DNA of 64,000 nucleotides from DASUPK01 sp963801055 (lineage in GTDB: Bacteria; Actinomycetota; Thermoleophilia; Solirubrobacterales; 70-9). Under the pieces are notes generated by a model, which was given only the letters and a program-made list of their open reading frames with translations, made no database searches and was not told the origin of the DNA. Location: positions 248,001 to 312,000 of the forward strand of contig CAWDDE010000006.1 in NCBI GenBank assembly GCA_963801055.1, in the 5' to 3' direction. Positions 1 through 10,689 of this stretch are shown in pieces. The first letter of the stretch is position 1. Every line of letters starts with the position of its first letter. The translations under genes and the position numbers were made by a program.

Positions 1-512
1 GATCGTCGCCGCTCCTCCGGGCTTGAGGACCCGGTGGATCTCGCGCAGCGCGGCGGGCATGTCCGGGGTGTGATGCAGGACCCCGTTGGACGAGACGCGG
101 TCGAAGGATGGCGTCATCGAAGGGGAGCGCTCTCGCGTCGCCGCTCGAGGACGAACCGGCCGGGAGCCCGAGCGCACGCGAGGTGCGCGTTCGCGAGCTC
201 GACGTGCCTGGGCGTGAGGTCGATCGCCGCGCGGCCTGCGCTCCCGCCATCGCGTAGCGCGCGAGGTCGATGCCCTGGCCGTAGCCGACGTCGAGGACGT
301 CGAGGCCGGCGGCGCCCTCGTAATCGAGCGCTTCCTCCATCCAGGGCGCGTAGCTGTGCGCATCGCCAGCAGCTCGCGGAAGTAGGCGGCTTCGCCCGGC
401 TCGCCGGCTCCGATGTGGCCGGAGCCGCAGGGGTCGGCGGTCCACTGCTCGATGGCGGCGGCCTTCGCGCTCGGGTCGGCTCGTGGCCAGAGTCGAGTAT
501 GCTCCGTACCAT
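1..512 (-). CDS. Class I SAM-dependent methyltransferase, 3' end outside the window, frame-broken
   Basis: Reading right to left, three frames give one methyltransferase. An N-terminal segment contains WTADPCGSG, then a glycine-rich SAM loop near 280-300 (LDVGYGQGID), then AIDLTPRHVELA as the motif II/acidic region, and near the window edge SNGVLHHTPDMP and LKPGG, the usual motif IV/post-motif pair. At least two single-base shifts interrupt it and the C-terminus lies left of base 1. It directly follows the asparagine-synthase-like gene on the same strand, so it probably methylates a sugar or lipid intermediate of the same polysaccharide. The substrate cannot be read from sequence. The start at 512 is the first ATG after the upstream gene and is uncertain. 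Confidence 0.65.
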
Positions 513-514
513 GT

Positions 515-2420
515 CGCGGGCTGGCGACCGCCGCCCGCTCGATCAGGTCCTCGAGCGAGTTGCCCAACACCCAGTGATGGTGCCAGAGGGCGAAGTTGAG
601 AACCGGCCAGGCGCCGAGGTGACGCTCGCCGATCAGCCGCTCGGTCGCCTCCGCGTCGATATATTGGGTCGAGCTCGGGATCCGTCGAGCAGACTCGCGC
701 GAGGAGTCGCCGAAGCGGAGCTGCAGCCAGGAGACGACGGGGGCGCCGAAGCCCTGCTTGGGCCGGTGCGAGGACCCAATCCGGCACCAGGCCCGGCGAC
801 CGCCTCGTCGCATGACGACCTTGGTCGCGCCCGGCGTGGAGCTTCTGCTCGACGGGGAGGCGGTAGACGTAGTCGACCAGCTCGGGAGCGAGGAACGGGA
901 CGCGCGCCTCCACGCCGTTCGACATCGAGAAGCGGTCGATCCGCATCAGCAGCAGCTCGGGCAGCCGGACGCTCGAACTCGTACTCCTGCGTGTCGAACG
1001 CGAGCGTGTCGAGCGGCCCCTCCCGCCGGAGCCCGCGGACCGGGCGCCAGCCGAGGTCGCCGTCTCCGCCGAGCACGAGCTCGCCGCTGCTTGCGCGAGC
1101 AGGCCGACCGGGAGATGCATCGGCAGCAGCCGGCCGGAGGCGACGCCCTCCAGCGGTCTCGCCGAGGTAGCCGCTGCGGCTCGAGTCCTGCGGCAGCCGG
1201 GAGCCGCACGCGCGAACGGGCTCGGGCAAGCCGCAGCAGCGCGCGGATCGCGGCCAGCGGGCCATCGTCTTCGCTGTAGCGGGGGTAGCCCCAGAAGAGC
1301 TCGTCGGCGCCCTCGCCGGCGAGCACGACCTTGACGCCCTTCTCGCGCGCGAGGCCGCAGACGAAGTGCAGCGGCATGCAGACCGGGTCGCCGAGCGGCT
1401 CGTCCTGATGACGGATCAGCGTCGGCAGGAAGTCCAGCGCCGCCCGCTCCGAGAGCTCGATCTCATGGTGCTCGGTGCCGAAATGCTCCGCGACCCGGCG
1501 AGCGTGCGTGCGCGCTCGTCGAGCTCCGGCTCGCCGCGAAGCCGACCGAGAAGGTCGGCAGCGTGCGGCCGCGGTCGCTGAGGAGCGCCGACGAGTGTCG
1601 GTGGAGTCGAGGCCGCCGCTGAGCAGGACGCCGACCGGGACGTCGCTCATCAGCCGCTCGTCTATCGAGCCGGTCGAGCAGCTGCCGGACCCGCGGCGCG
1701 GCCCGGTCGAGGTCGTCGTCGCGCCGAAGCTGCGGGCGCCGACGATCCGGCGGTAGCGCGCGATCTCGTGACTCCGTCCCGAGTGCAGCGCAACAGCATC
1801 CCCGGCTCCAGCTTCGAGATCCCGGCGAACATCGTCGCGGGTGCTGGCGCGACCAGGTTGGCGAGGTACGGCGCGAGCGACCTCGCGGTTCGACGCTGCA
1901 TCGACGGCCGGGTGCGCGAGGAGCGCCTTGATCTCCGAGCCGAAGACGAGCCGTGCCGCCGCGGTCGGTCCAGTAGAGGGGCTTCTCGCCGACCGGGTCG
2001 CGGGCGAGGAGGAGCTCGCTGCGGCGCGGGTCCCAGAGCGCGAAGGCGAACATCCCCTTGAGCCGCTCGACGAAGGCTTCGCCCTCGCGCTCGTAGAGGT
2101 GCAGGATCACCTCGGTGTCGCAGTCGGTCGCGAAGCGCGCGCCGTCCCGGCTCAGCTCCTCGCGAAGGCGCGGGTAGTTGTAGATCTCGCCGTTGAAGAC
2201 GAGGCATTCCCCGCGCGCGCCGAACATCGGCTGGCGCCGTGCTGCGGATCGACGATCGCGAGCCGCCGGTGGCCGAGGCCGACGCGGCGGTCGGGGCTGA
2301 CGAAGAGGCCCTCGCCATCGGGGCCGCGGTGGCGATCGTCTCCCGCATGTCGTCGAGAAGCGTGCGGGCAAGCGTTCCTTGGCCCAAGCCGTACTCGTAG
2401 ACGCCTACGAACCCGCACAT
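515..2420 (-). CDS. asnB: Asparagine synthase-like glutamine amidotransferase, frame-broken
   Basis: Starts MCGFVGVYEYG, so the catalytic Cys2 of the class II glutamine amidotransferase domain is present; FNGEIYNYPRLREEL and CDTEVILHLYE follow in a second frame. The synthetase domain shows the ATP-pyrophosphatase loop LLSGGLDST (near 1610-1650), then LAGEGADELFWGYPRYSEDD near 1260-1330, all typical of AsnB. About 630 residues in total, the normal length, but four or more base shifts split it. In polysaccharide clusters such enzymes often amidate uronic acids instead of making free asparagine, and the setting here favours that role. The start overlaps the flippase stop by 16 bp. The exact stop is unclear because of frame loss near 515. 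Confidence 0.8.
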
Positions 2421-3833
2421 CGCGGGGAGCTACCTCCCAACTCTCGTATCCCTCGCCCGTCGATCAACGCGGGCGATGATAGGAGGTCATTGACAGCCAA
2501 GTGTGAGGCGTCATCGAGTTCCACCCCCGCTTGCCGAGATGCTCGGTACCCGACGATGTGGGCAGCGAGGTTCGCCACAAGGGCCAGCACGCTTGCCCAT
2601 GCTCCACGAGCACCGAACGGAGGGATCAAAGCGAAGTTCGCCGCCAGATTTGATCCGGTAAGGATCAGGCCCGCGTTCCGCAGCGGCCTGCCGAGTCCTT
2701 GTGCGGCCAGGTACTGGTTGTAGACGACGGTGACGCCGCGAAGCGCCTCAGCCAGGGCGAGTGGGAGAACGAGGACCACCGCCCCCTGATAGCTGGACGA
2801 GAAGATCGTCGGCACAAGCCAGCCGGCGGCCACCGTGAGGGCGAGCGCGGCGGACAAACTGATCCCCCAAGCGAAGAGCAGCCACCGGCGCCTGATCCCC
2901 TCTTGTGTCGCCATCCGCGGGAAGAGGGCCGTGGCCACACTCCTCGCGGGCAGGCCGACGCTCGTGGCGAGCGCGCCGGCGAGCGTGTAGTAGGCGACGG
3001 CAGTTGCATCCGTGTAGGCGGCGAGCATTAGCACGTCCATCCTGTAGGTGCCGATGCTTAGAACCCGCCCCACGTAGACGCTCAACCCCCATTCGCGGGC
3101 CTCCGCCATCAACCGCCTTGCATATCCAGCGGCTCCCGCGAGCCGTGGTCGCGCCACCAGCGAGAATCGCCCAGCCCACTCCAAGGGTGACTGCCCGCAG
3201 GACCACGGCGGCGCTCGTTGTCATGTGGTCGGTGGTAATGAAGATCGCTGCGACCGACGCGAGCATCAGGACTTGTCCGACCACGCTCGAGACAGAGAAC
3301 ACATGGAGGCGATCCTGTCCCTGCGCCAGCTGGAGGCCGATGAAGGCAAGCGGGAAGACGAAGGCAACGACTGACACCGCTCGGAGCGGCTGGGCGGCGT
3401 TGACCGCAAAGACGTCGTTGACGACGAAGGAGAGCCCAAAGATCGTGAGGCAGAAGAGGGCCCCTACGGGTACGTAGAGCAGAAGCGCGGCGCCCGTGAT
3501 CTCCCTCCGGGTATCCAATGCAGACCTCGCGGCGAGTCGCGCTGCCGGGACGAACAATCCGAATTCGAAGAGAACAGCCACGAACTGCAGGAAGTAGATC
3601 GAGAACCCATAGGTACCGAAATCGCTGACGCTCAACAGCCGGGTAAGGAGCGCCTGAGTGACGACACTCAGCACCCCGATGACAGCCACCGACGCGGCGT
3701 AGAGACCTGCCTGGGTGGCCGTTTGACGCCGTGCAGAGCCGGCGAAGAGCCGCCTCAGACTCGCCCAGCGGCCGGGCTGACCCAAGTTCAGGATCCGAGG
3801 CCCTGAAGGATCGTCTCGACGCGATTTCCCCAC
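2405..3833 (-). CDS. Polysaccharide flippase (Wzx/MATE-like), one frameshift
   Basis: Two overlapping reading frames (3833 to about 3150, then to 2405) make one protein of about 475 residues with a run of hydrophobic helices spaced like a 12-14-helix oligosaccharide flippase. The first helix begins AGLYAASVAVIGVLSVV and is followed by LLSVSDFGTYGF, a pattern frequent in Wzx proteins. The second half carries the conserved YNQYLAAQG and later membrane spans. It would move lipid-linked repeat units across the membrane, pairing with the polymerase-like gene at 6106-7435. One base shift near 3150 joins the halves. Its start lies within the 3' end of the next glycosyltransferase (46-bp overlap), suggesting one transcript. 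Confidence 0.8.
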
Positions 3834-5448
3834 GTGTGCCGAGACTCGGCTTCGTCTCTCGCAGCTCTTGCCAACGCATCGCCCCGGTCCGGCGCCCTGA
3901 GGAGATCGGAAATGTGCTCGGCAAGCTCGTCAGCGTCTCCCGGTGTCACAAGAAGGGCGGTGCGGCCGTCATCGAGCACCTCGTCGATCTGACCGAGCCG
4001 GCTGGCGACGATCGGTCGACCTAGTGCCATGTACTCGAAGAGCTTGGTGGGAGAGCCGAAGAAGGGCGTACCGCCTCGGAGAGGTACATGCGGGGAGGCG
4101 AGCACGTCGCAACTCGAAAGCATTGCCAGCGCCTCAATATGCGGAACCTGACCTGTCCAGATCACCCTCTCGCTGACACCCAAGTCCGACGCGAGCTGCT
4201 GGCACCGCACTCGCTCCAGTCCCTCGCCGATCATCAATGCTCTAACCGACGAATCCATTCGCGGCAAGGCACGGATCAGAACCTCGGCGCCGTGCCACTC
4301 GCCAAAAGAGCCGATCCAACCCACGGTGGGTGATCGAATCTCAGACGCTGACGGCCGCGACGCGATCCCTCGATCCACTTTGCGAGATCGACGGCGTTTG
4401 GAACGATGCGGATCACTGAAGGATCGACACCGATCTCGAGTACCGCCTCGCTGGCAGCATCGGATACCGCTGTGACCATGCTCGGCCGGGTGGCGACATT
4501 ACGCTCTACCGCGGCGAGCATCCTGGTGGAGGCTTTCACCAAGGGCCCCGGCCAGCGCGACCAGTTCTCCAGCACCCAAACCTGGGATGAGTTCCACTCA
4601 AGGACAAACGGCCGATCAAGATCCAGCGCCGCTTCAAGTCCGGCGGCCAGAAACGGCTCATGACGCTGAGTAGATGAAGGAGGGCTTGAGGCGGGCCGCC
4701 AGCCGCGAGATTGCCCTCCTTACAGGTGGATTCCTAGAGACGGATTCGGTCAGTCGCAGCATCCGCTGGCCGGGGTGAGTGCGTCGAGTAGCTCCAGGTC
4801 GTCCACGAGGGGTTCGAGCTGAGGCGGCGGCTCGATTGCACTGACAAGCCCGATCTTCAGGCCCGCGTCGCGAAAGCCGCTCATGATCCCACCCATGTGA
4901 GTGACGGCTCCGCCGACCGGAGATTCACCGATCCGAGCCAGACCGCCAACACTGCCGTCGGTCTCCTCACAAGTGAGGCGGGGGGCTTGCGATTGCGGCG
5001 GGCTGAGATTCCGAGGCGGCCGGTTTCGAGGCCAACGGACCCGAGTCCCTGAGCAAGCTCGAGAGGGATTCGCAGCGCTGCGGCCCAAATCGCTCGCCGG
5101 CTCCAAACTGTCATCGCGGCCGATTCGTCGGCGACAGTCACCTCCGAGCGCCGGTCAATGCAAGGGCAGCGAGGTAGAACTGAGGAGCTCTGACGCTCCC
5201 AGTCGTGCGTATGCAGGCAGATGTGGTCGACAGCCCCCGCGCGGACGAGGGGCCGAAGGCGCCCCCGTCTCGCGGCGATGTCGTGGCGATCGACAACGAG
5301 CGCATCCTCGAGTTCGCTTTCTCGCGCGAACCGTTCTGCGTCGCCTCGCGAGCTTGCAGCAAGATCAGCCAGCGGGATCCAGGCGTTTGCGCTGGCAATG
5401 CGGCAGCGTTGTCCAACAGTCCTGAGCGCTCTAAGACCATGTCGCTTC
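3788..5448 (-). CDS. Glycosyltransferase family 4-like protein, multiply frame-broken
   Basis: The C-terminal half is clear: VGWIGSFGEWHG, LIRALPRM, the sugar-nucleotide region GGTPFFGSPTKLFEYMALG and PIVASRLGQIDEV, the GT-B E-x7-E signature region. The preceding part reads HEPFLAAGLEAALDL, LEWNSSQVWVLENW and VPNAVDLAKW. Further upstream VGGAVTHMGGIMSGFRDAGL looks like the first GT-B strand-loop of an enzyme with a long N-terminus, and pieces back to about 5448 (LHTHDWERQ, YLAALALTGAR, VADES) continue in the same direction. At least five shifts are needed to join them. The right-hand boundary is the weakest part: the upstream 400 bp might belong to a separate decayed gene. Confidence 0.6.
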
Positions 5449-5452
5449 GACC

Positions 5453-6056
5453 CTATCGAGTGACGTTCTCGTCCAGAGGCTCAGCAGGTGCCCGGCACAG
5501 CCGCCCGCCTCGGGCACGCCATAACCACCGACTGGGTGCCGCTAGGGCTTCAGCCGCTCGAAGCGAAGGGGCACATAGTGTGGCATGGGGCTGCGGATAG
5601 TCGTTCGTGGTCAGGACTGCTGCACTATCACGAGCGAGCAAGCGCTCCAGCCTTTGGGCCAGTCTTGCCACCAAGCGAGCGCCCGGTCCGCTGCCCGGGC
5701 TCGGCCTCACCATATAACTAGTGCGCGTCGTTACTGTGCTCGCCGCCCATGCTGCCACTCCGGGATGAATGTTGTGGCAGTGGTAGACAGCGGCCGGCGC
5801 CTGATGATCTCGGTCCGTGGCTGGAGAGCGAAAAGCCGGGGCCGACGTGTCACCTTCGCCCGTGTCCCCAACGGGAGCTCCGTCACATCGATTCCGTCCT
5901 CAGCCCGCCGGCGCGGGTGATCGATGTCATACGCATTCCCCCAGTGCCACTGAGCATCCAGCTCGGCGAAAGCGCCTTGACCTCCTTCTCCCCGCGCGCG
6001 TCGTACGGCAGGTCCGAGACCACGACGGCGCAAACGTCGTAACGTTTCCTTCTCAT
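5453..6056 (-). pseudogene. Glycosyltransferase family 4 N-terminal fragment
   Basis: Begins at an ATG at 6056 with VVVSDLPYDARGEKEVKAL, a common opening of GT4 enzymes. DGIDVTELPLGTRAKV, YHCHNIHPGVAAWAA and ERLLARDSAAVLTTND follow in shifting frames. These match the N-terminal Rossmann half of GT4 proteins, including the end of the donor-independent half where an AD-x-VITTN pattern is usual. The C-terminal nucleotide-sugar domain is not seen before 5453, where the reading hits a stop and the neighbouring glycosyltransferase begins. It is therefore either a truncated gene or the front of a fusion whose junction is lost to base errors. About 200 residues remain. Confidence 0.5.
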
Positions 6057-6105
6057 CTTGTCGTGTGGATTTGTCTCGCGCCGACAAACCCGTTAGGACA
6101 ATGGC

Positions 6106-7435
6106 TCAGGCGTCTCCGGGTAGGCGATCCAGTCGTGCGGTGGCGGCCCCGATCAACAGGGCGAGGAACCCGTTTGATGAGCCGTACGGAAGCATGGTAA
6201 ATGTAAGCGACATGACCAGGTACCCAATTGCGGCCGCCAACAGGCATGCAGCGAGAATTTTGTCGGCGTCGATCGTTGCCCTTCGCCGAAGGGATCGAAT
6301 CAGCCAGATGACCCCCACGCTTAGGAGGAGAAACGGCACCGTTCCAATTACTCCCTGCTCGGCGAGCAACCCGAGATAGGAGTTATGCGGGTAGTTAAGT
6401 GAGTGGGCGCCCTTGAAGGTCGCTGCGGTTTGCGGAGTAGCGCTGGCGTTAAACCGGTTCACACCGACTCCGAAAACGGGATCGGTTGAAAAGATGTTGA
6501 GATCCTGATGGTAAATTGCAACTCGGCTATTGATGTTCTCTGTGTTATTGAGACGTGCCCTCAGCTCTCCCCACCCTCCAGCCCCCCCTATCACAAAGCG
6601 ACAATGGCGGCGATTGCCACTCCGGACACCGCGAGTCGGTTCATCTTGCTCCCTCGAAGAACGAGTACCAAGATAATTGCGAGTGCAACGCCGATCCATG
6701 CCGCACGGAAGAGCGTCAGTCCGGTCGCCAGCGCCTGGACGGCGGCCGAGGGGATCCCCAATACGTAACGTCTGGGAGACGCCGACAATTGCATCCAGCC
6801 GAGGGTCGCCGCAAAGCAGACGAGCAGCGACAGCGCGTACGGCTCGGGATAGGGATACAGGCCGGAAATCCGGACTGCATTGACGCTTGGATCGAATCTG
6901 AGTGCCCCCCGCTAAGCGATGCGAGTTCGAACTCGAACACGTAGCCCAGCAGTCCGATTACTGCCAATACCGTGCCGGCGATCGCAAGGCTACCGAGCAG
7001 GCGGCGACAATCGGGCGGCTCTCGGATCAGCTGGCGGGCCAATACCAGCAACAGGACGGGAAGGACTATGGCGTCGACCCAAGTCTTGAGGGCGCCGAGC
7101 GTATTAGCGTCCGTCAGCGCCGCCCGAATACCATAGGTAAGGACAAGGACTATCGCGGACCCAAGTACGAGACGGCTTGGAACGCTAACCGACTGGGCTG
7201 AGGCGCGCGGAGCGCGTAACAGACAGACGGCAAGGGCCGGAATCCACAATCGGTCGAATGTGAAAGGCCCGGCCCGGACAAATGGGTAAGCGATAGCGTC
7301 CAGCACTCCCCACGCAAGCAATCCCCATAGTGCGATCTCACGGGGCGGTGCAAAGTTCGCCACGAGCCTCACAGCTCGGCCGCCGCGCTCTGCGAATGCC
7401 TTAGTGCGGCGGACGACCGCCTGCTCTGTCGTCAT
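6106..7435 (-). CDS. O-antigen ligase/polymerase family membrane protein (Wzy-like), frame-broken
   Basis: Three frames combine into a protein of about 440 residues with around 10-12 predicted membrane spans. The start MTTEQAVVRR at 7435 is preferred over an upstream in-frame ATG because the first 50 residues of the longer version are not membrane-like. The C-terminal third has the O-antigen ligase signature: VFGVGVNRF, then HSLNYPHNSYLGLLAEQG, the periplasmic loop with the conserved His before the last helices. It would polymerise flipped repeat units or ligate the glycan to an acceptor. It lies in the same minus-strand run as the flippase. Two shifts (about 6690 and 6890) split it. Confidence 0.75.
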
Positions 7436-7730
7436 AGGAAACGCATATCCATAATGACCTGCCGGTGCCAAATTATCGTTCTTGCCAGGACTGAGGCGCG
7501 ACCAAGCGGGCGGGAAAGTAAGAGGGTGGACTCTCGGTACTGGGCGGCATCGGAATTCTGGCCCACAACCGACAGCAAGATGCCCCGGCATTCAGCGGCC
7601 CCTCGTCTCGACGCCGACGGTCCAGTTGAGGCAACTCCCGCTCTACGAGACCTTTAGTATCAACCGCCGTGACGGGGCTGGGCGAGAACCGGGTGGCGGG
7701 CGGGCACTCGAGACAACGATCTCTCGCCGG
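7436..7730. other. Intergenic stretch between divergent genes
   Basis: About 295 bp between the minus-strand polymerase and the plus-strand sigma factor. Short reading frames cross it but none has recognisable motifs or a good ribosome site. It should hold the promoters of both divergent units, but no convincing -35/-10 pair was identified by eye. Confidence 0.5.
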
Positions 7731-8300
7731 GTGAGCAGCGTGGACGAGCAGTGCACAGAGGCGGCCCGCGCGCGCCGCCGCTCGCGGCGAGCCGAGCCCG
7801 GCGCGCCGCGCGGGAGGAGATCGCGGAGCTCTACGAGGAGCACGTCTGGGGCGTCTACGGCTTCTTCGGCTACCGGGTGGCTTCGCGCGCCGATGCCGAG
7901 GACCTGACCCAGCTCACCTTCGAGCGCGCCCTGCGCGCCTGGGGCCGCTTCGATCCCGCTCGCGCCAGCGCCCGCACCTGGCTGATGTCGATCGCCAACA
8001 ACCTGCTGATCGACCACTACCGGCGGGACCGCTCCACCGGGCAGGAGCCGATCGAGGACCATCTCTCACGGCGGGAGCTGATCACCGAGGATCCGGACGT
8101 CGGGCTCTCGCCGGATCTCGCCGACGCCCTCGAGCAGCTCGGCCAGCGCGAGCGCGAGCTGATCGCGCTCCGCTTCGGCGGCGAGCTCACCGGTCCCGAG
8201 ATCGCCGAGCTCACTGGGCTGAGCCTCGCCAACGTCCAACAGATTCTCTCCCGCTCGCTGCGGAAGGTCCGCGCGCAGCTCGAGGAAGCCGGAGCGTTAG
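7731..8300 (+). CDS. ECF-type RNA polymerase sigma factor
   Basis: Region 2 is clear: EEIAELYEEHVWGVYGFFGYR, then DAEDLTQLTFERALRAWGRF and ARTWLMSIANNLLIDHYRRD, the core-binding and -10 recognition helices. Region 4 follows: LGQRERELIALRFGGELTGPEIAELTGLS with helix-turn-helix VQQILSRSLRKVRAQL. No region 1.1 or 3 is present, so it is group 4 (ECF). GTG at 7731 or ATG at 7751 could start it. The frame stays open to 8992, but beyond residue about 185 it is an Arg/Pro-rich shadow of the opposite-strand genes; a stop at 8298-8300 is reached with a one-base shift. No zinc anti-sigma gene is adjacent on the same strand. It may control the neighbouring exopolysaccharide genes. Confidence 0.85.
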
Positions 8301-8585
8301 CCGGGAGCCAGGGGCCCGACGCCGCCCAGCCCGACCGCCACCACCGCGAGCAGGGCAAGGCCCGAGCCGGCGTAGGCGCCGATCAGCAATCGCAGCCGCT
8401 GGCGGCTGGTGGAGCGCGCCCGCAGGCGCCTGGCGAGCGCGCCCCTGAACGCCGGCCGCGGCCGCGGCCGCGCCTGCTCGAGCAGCCTCGCCGTCTCCAG
8501 CAGTCGCTCGCGCTCGGCGGGCTGGCAGCCTCGGCTCGAGGATCTCGTCTCTCTCGGGATCGGGCATCTGGGAGGGCCTCATCAT
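8297..8585 (-). CDS. Small single-pass membrane protein of unknown function
   Basis: Begins MMRPSQMPDPERDEILEPRL at 8585 and, after one base shift near 8530, continues ERERLLETARLLEQARPRPRP, FRGALARRL and a C-terminal helix LLIGAYAGSGLALLAVVAVG ending at 8297. So it has a soluble, charged N-terminus of about 60 residues and one C-terminal membrane span, about 95 residues in all. The start overlaps the stop of the upstream polymerase-like gene (ATGA), and its stop meets the end of the convergent sigma factor. The layout resembles an anti-sigma protein, but no zinc-binding HxxxCxxC motif is visible, so that role is only a suggestion. Confidence 0.55.
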
Positions 8586-10607
8586 GGTCCCGCGCCGCTT
8601 CCGCTTGCGAACAGGGCCGAGCGGGGGTTGAGGGAGCGCGCGGTGCGATAGGCGTCGACGGCGGCCTCCGGCTGTCCGCGCTCGGTCTCGATCCGAGACA
8701 GGGTGAACCAGGTGCGCCAGTTGGTGGATTCCTTGCGGGTTGCCTCCCGCGCCGCGGCCGCGGCCTGCCTCCAGGTTGCCCTGGGCCTCGAGCACGAGGG
8801 CGCGCTGAAGGCTGGGGCTGGCGGCGAACCCCTCGAAGCGCTCGGCGCTCCGAGCGGCGTCCAGGGCGCTGTCCAGTCGCCCCGCGCGCGCGTCGGCCTG
8901 GCTTTGGCGCACGTCGCGGACGGCCAGCATCGGCATCGCGATCACCACCAGCGAGACCAGCGCCAGAGCGGCGAGCGCGATTCTCGCTTTGACGGACTTG
9001 CCCGTCTTGCCTTCCGCCTGCCGGCGGGCGCCCGCCGAGGTGCGCAGCACCGCGGCCGCCAGCAGCAGGAAGGCGACCGGGATCACGGTCATCTCCCAGA
9101 CCCAGTCGATCGCCGCCGCGGTCGCGAAGGCGGCCGCCGCCGCGAGGGCGGCCGCGAGCAGGGCCCGCTCGTACGCCTCGGCCCGCCTCCACTTGCCGAT
9201 CCCGACCACGAAGACGCTGCCGAGCGCCGCCAGGAGCAGCATCAAGCCGGGAATCCCGAGCTCTGCCAGCGTCTCGAGGTAGAGGTTGTGGGCGTCGCGG
9301 ACGAAGCCGGGAGGTCCCCGTCGCGGCCCACCAGTACTCGAAGGTGCCCGGACCGATGCCGGTCAGCGGGCTCGCTCGCAGAAGGCGTCGAGGCGCCGAG
9401 GCCAGTACTGGTAGCGGCCGTTGCCGCAGCGCGCTCGAGAAGCGCTCGCGGCCCTGATCCGACGCCGGCCTGACGGCTGCTTGAAGTCGTCCCAGGCGTT
9501 GGAGAGCCTGTCGGGCAGCCCCGCTCGCCAGCCCGACGGCGAGTGCCGCCGTCGCCAGGCCGCCGGCCAGCAGGGCCGCCGCCTGCCGCGAGACCGTCGG
9601 CCTGGGCCAGAGCCCGTGCCGGATGGCGAGGCCGAGCGCCACCCGCAGCAGGGCCACCCCGGCGCAGACGATCAGGATCACGGCGAGCATCTCATCGCCC
9701 TGGCGCGCGGCGGTCGCGTTCTGGAGGTTGTCCTCGAGCGCGCCCCGCTGGGTCGCCGCCGCGATCGCGAGCGCCGCGCCGGCGGCGCCGAGCGCGAGGG
9801 TGGGGAGCACCTCGAGCCGGCGCGGGTGGAGCGCCAGGAAGACGGTCGAAGGCGACGGCGATCTCGATCGCGCCTCCGCGGGAGAGGGTGAGGTAGGCGG
9901 TGAGCGCCATCACCGGGAGGGCGGCCGTCGCCAGGGCCTGGGTGAGGAGGCGGCGCGACTCGACGGCGACCACGAGCACCAGCGGGATGCCCAGCGCCAT
10001 CAGGGCGGCGAGCCCGTTCCAGTAGTTCAGCGGATAGGCGAGCCGTGACTCAACGGCGGGCAGGAACGATCCCAGCTCGCTCTCCGGAAACCAGGAGGGC
10101 TCCAGGCGCGAGAGCAGGGCAAGGAGACCGACCAGGGCGATCGCCGCCCCGATCGAGCGCACGGTTCTCCGCAGCGCCTCGCGATCCTGCGCCGAGAGCG
10201 ACAGCGCCAGCACGCGCGAGGAAGGTGAGGACGCGGGCCACCTCCTCCACGCTGCGCTCGCTGCTCTCCGACCAGGAGATCCCGAGGGCCGTCCAGACCG
10301 CGAAGGCGAGCAGGAGGCCGAGGCCGATCAGCTCCGCGCGCCCCAGCGGGCGCACCGGGAGCACCCCGACCAGGGCGCCGAGGAGCACGATCCACCAGAG
10401 GGCCATCCCCACCTGGCTGCGGACGACGACGTCGTAGCCGCCGCCCTCGAGCGCCAGATAGACCACCAGGGCGAAGGGCAGCACGGTGCTGGCGAGGATC
10501 GGGCCGAGGCGTTCGCGGTAGCCGGCCAGCTCCCGGAGGAGGGGCAGCCGGCCGAGCCCGCCGATCTCCCCTCGCGCGGCAGGTGCATTCTCAGCGGGCG
10601 GCGTCAT
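8582..10607 (-). CDS. O-antigen ligase-like polymerase with C-terminal TPR-like region, frame-broken
   Basis: About 670 residues assembled from four frames. It starts MTPPAENAPAARGE at 10607, has many hydrophobic helices (LPFALVVYLALEGGG, WWIVLLGALVGVLPV, LNYWNGLAALMALGIPLVLV), the ligase-family motif YLTLSRGGAIEI and, near 9330, LTGIGPGTFEYWWA, the Wzy_C-type loop. After the last helices a soluble tail reads ALVLEAQGNLEAG, WRTWFTLSRIETERGQPEAAVDAYRTA and LNPRSALF, a tetratricopeptide-like segment. This is the architecture of large actinobacterial O-antigen ligase proteins. It is a second polymerase candidate in the locus and is translationally coupled to the small membrane gene that follows. 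At least three shifts are needed. Confidence 0.75.
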
Positions 10608-10689
10608 GGCAACGATTGATACGCACCTACCTCCTCGATCCTGACGCCGCTGTCAGTCCTTCGGCGGGCGATCCGTATATTCCGTATAT

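Noticed and set aside
34..1170. Long plus-strand frame at the window start
   Set aside because: Arg/Ala/Pro-rich shadow of the minus-strand methyltransferase and asparagine synthase, which show clear motifs.
515..2420. Calling asnB a pseudogene
   Set aside because: All catalytic blocks are present and neighbouring essential genes show the same kind of base shifts, so sequence errors explain it better.
8301..8992. C-terminal 230 residues of the open frame of the sigma factor
   Set aside because: Beyond region 4 it is an Arg/Pro/Gly shadow of the minus-strand genes; ECF sigma factors end near residue 190.
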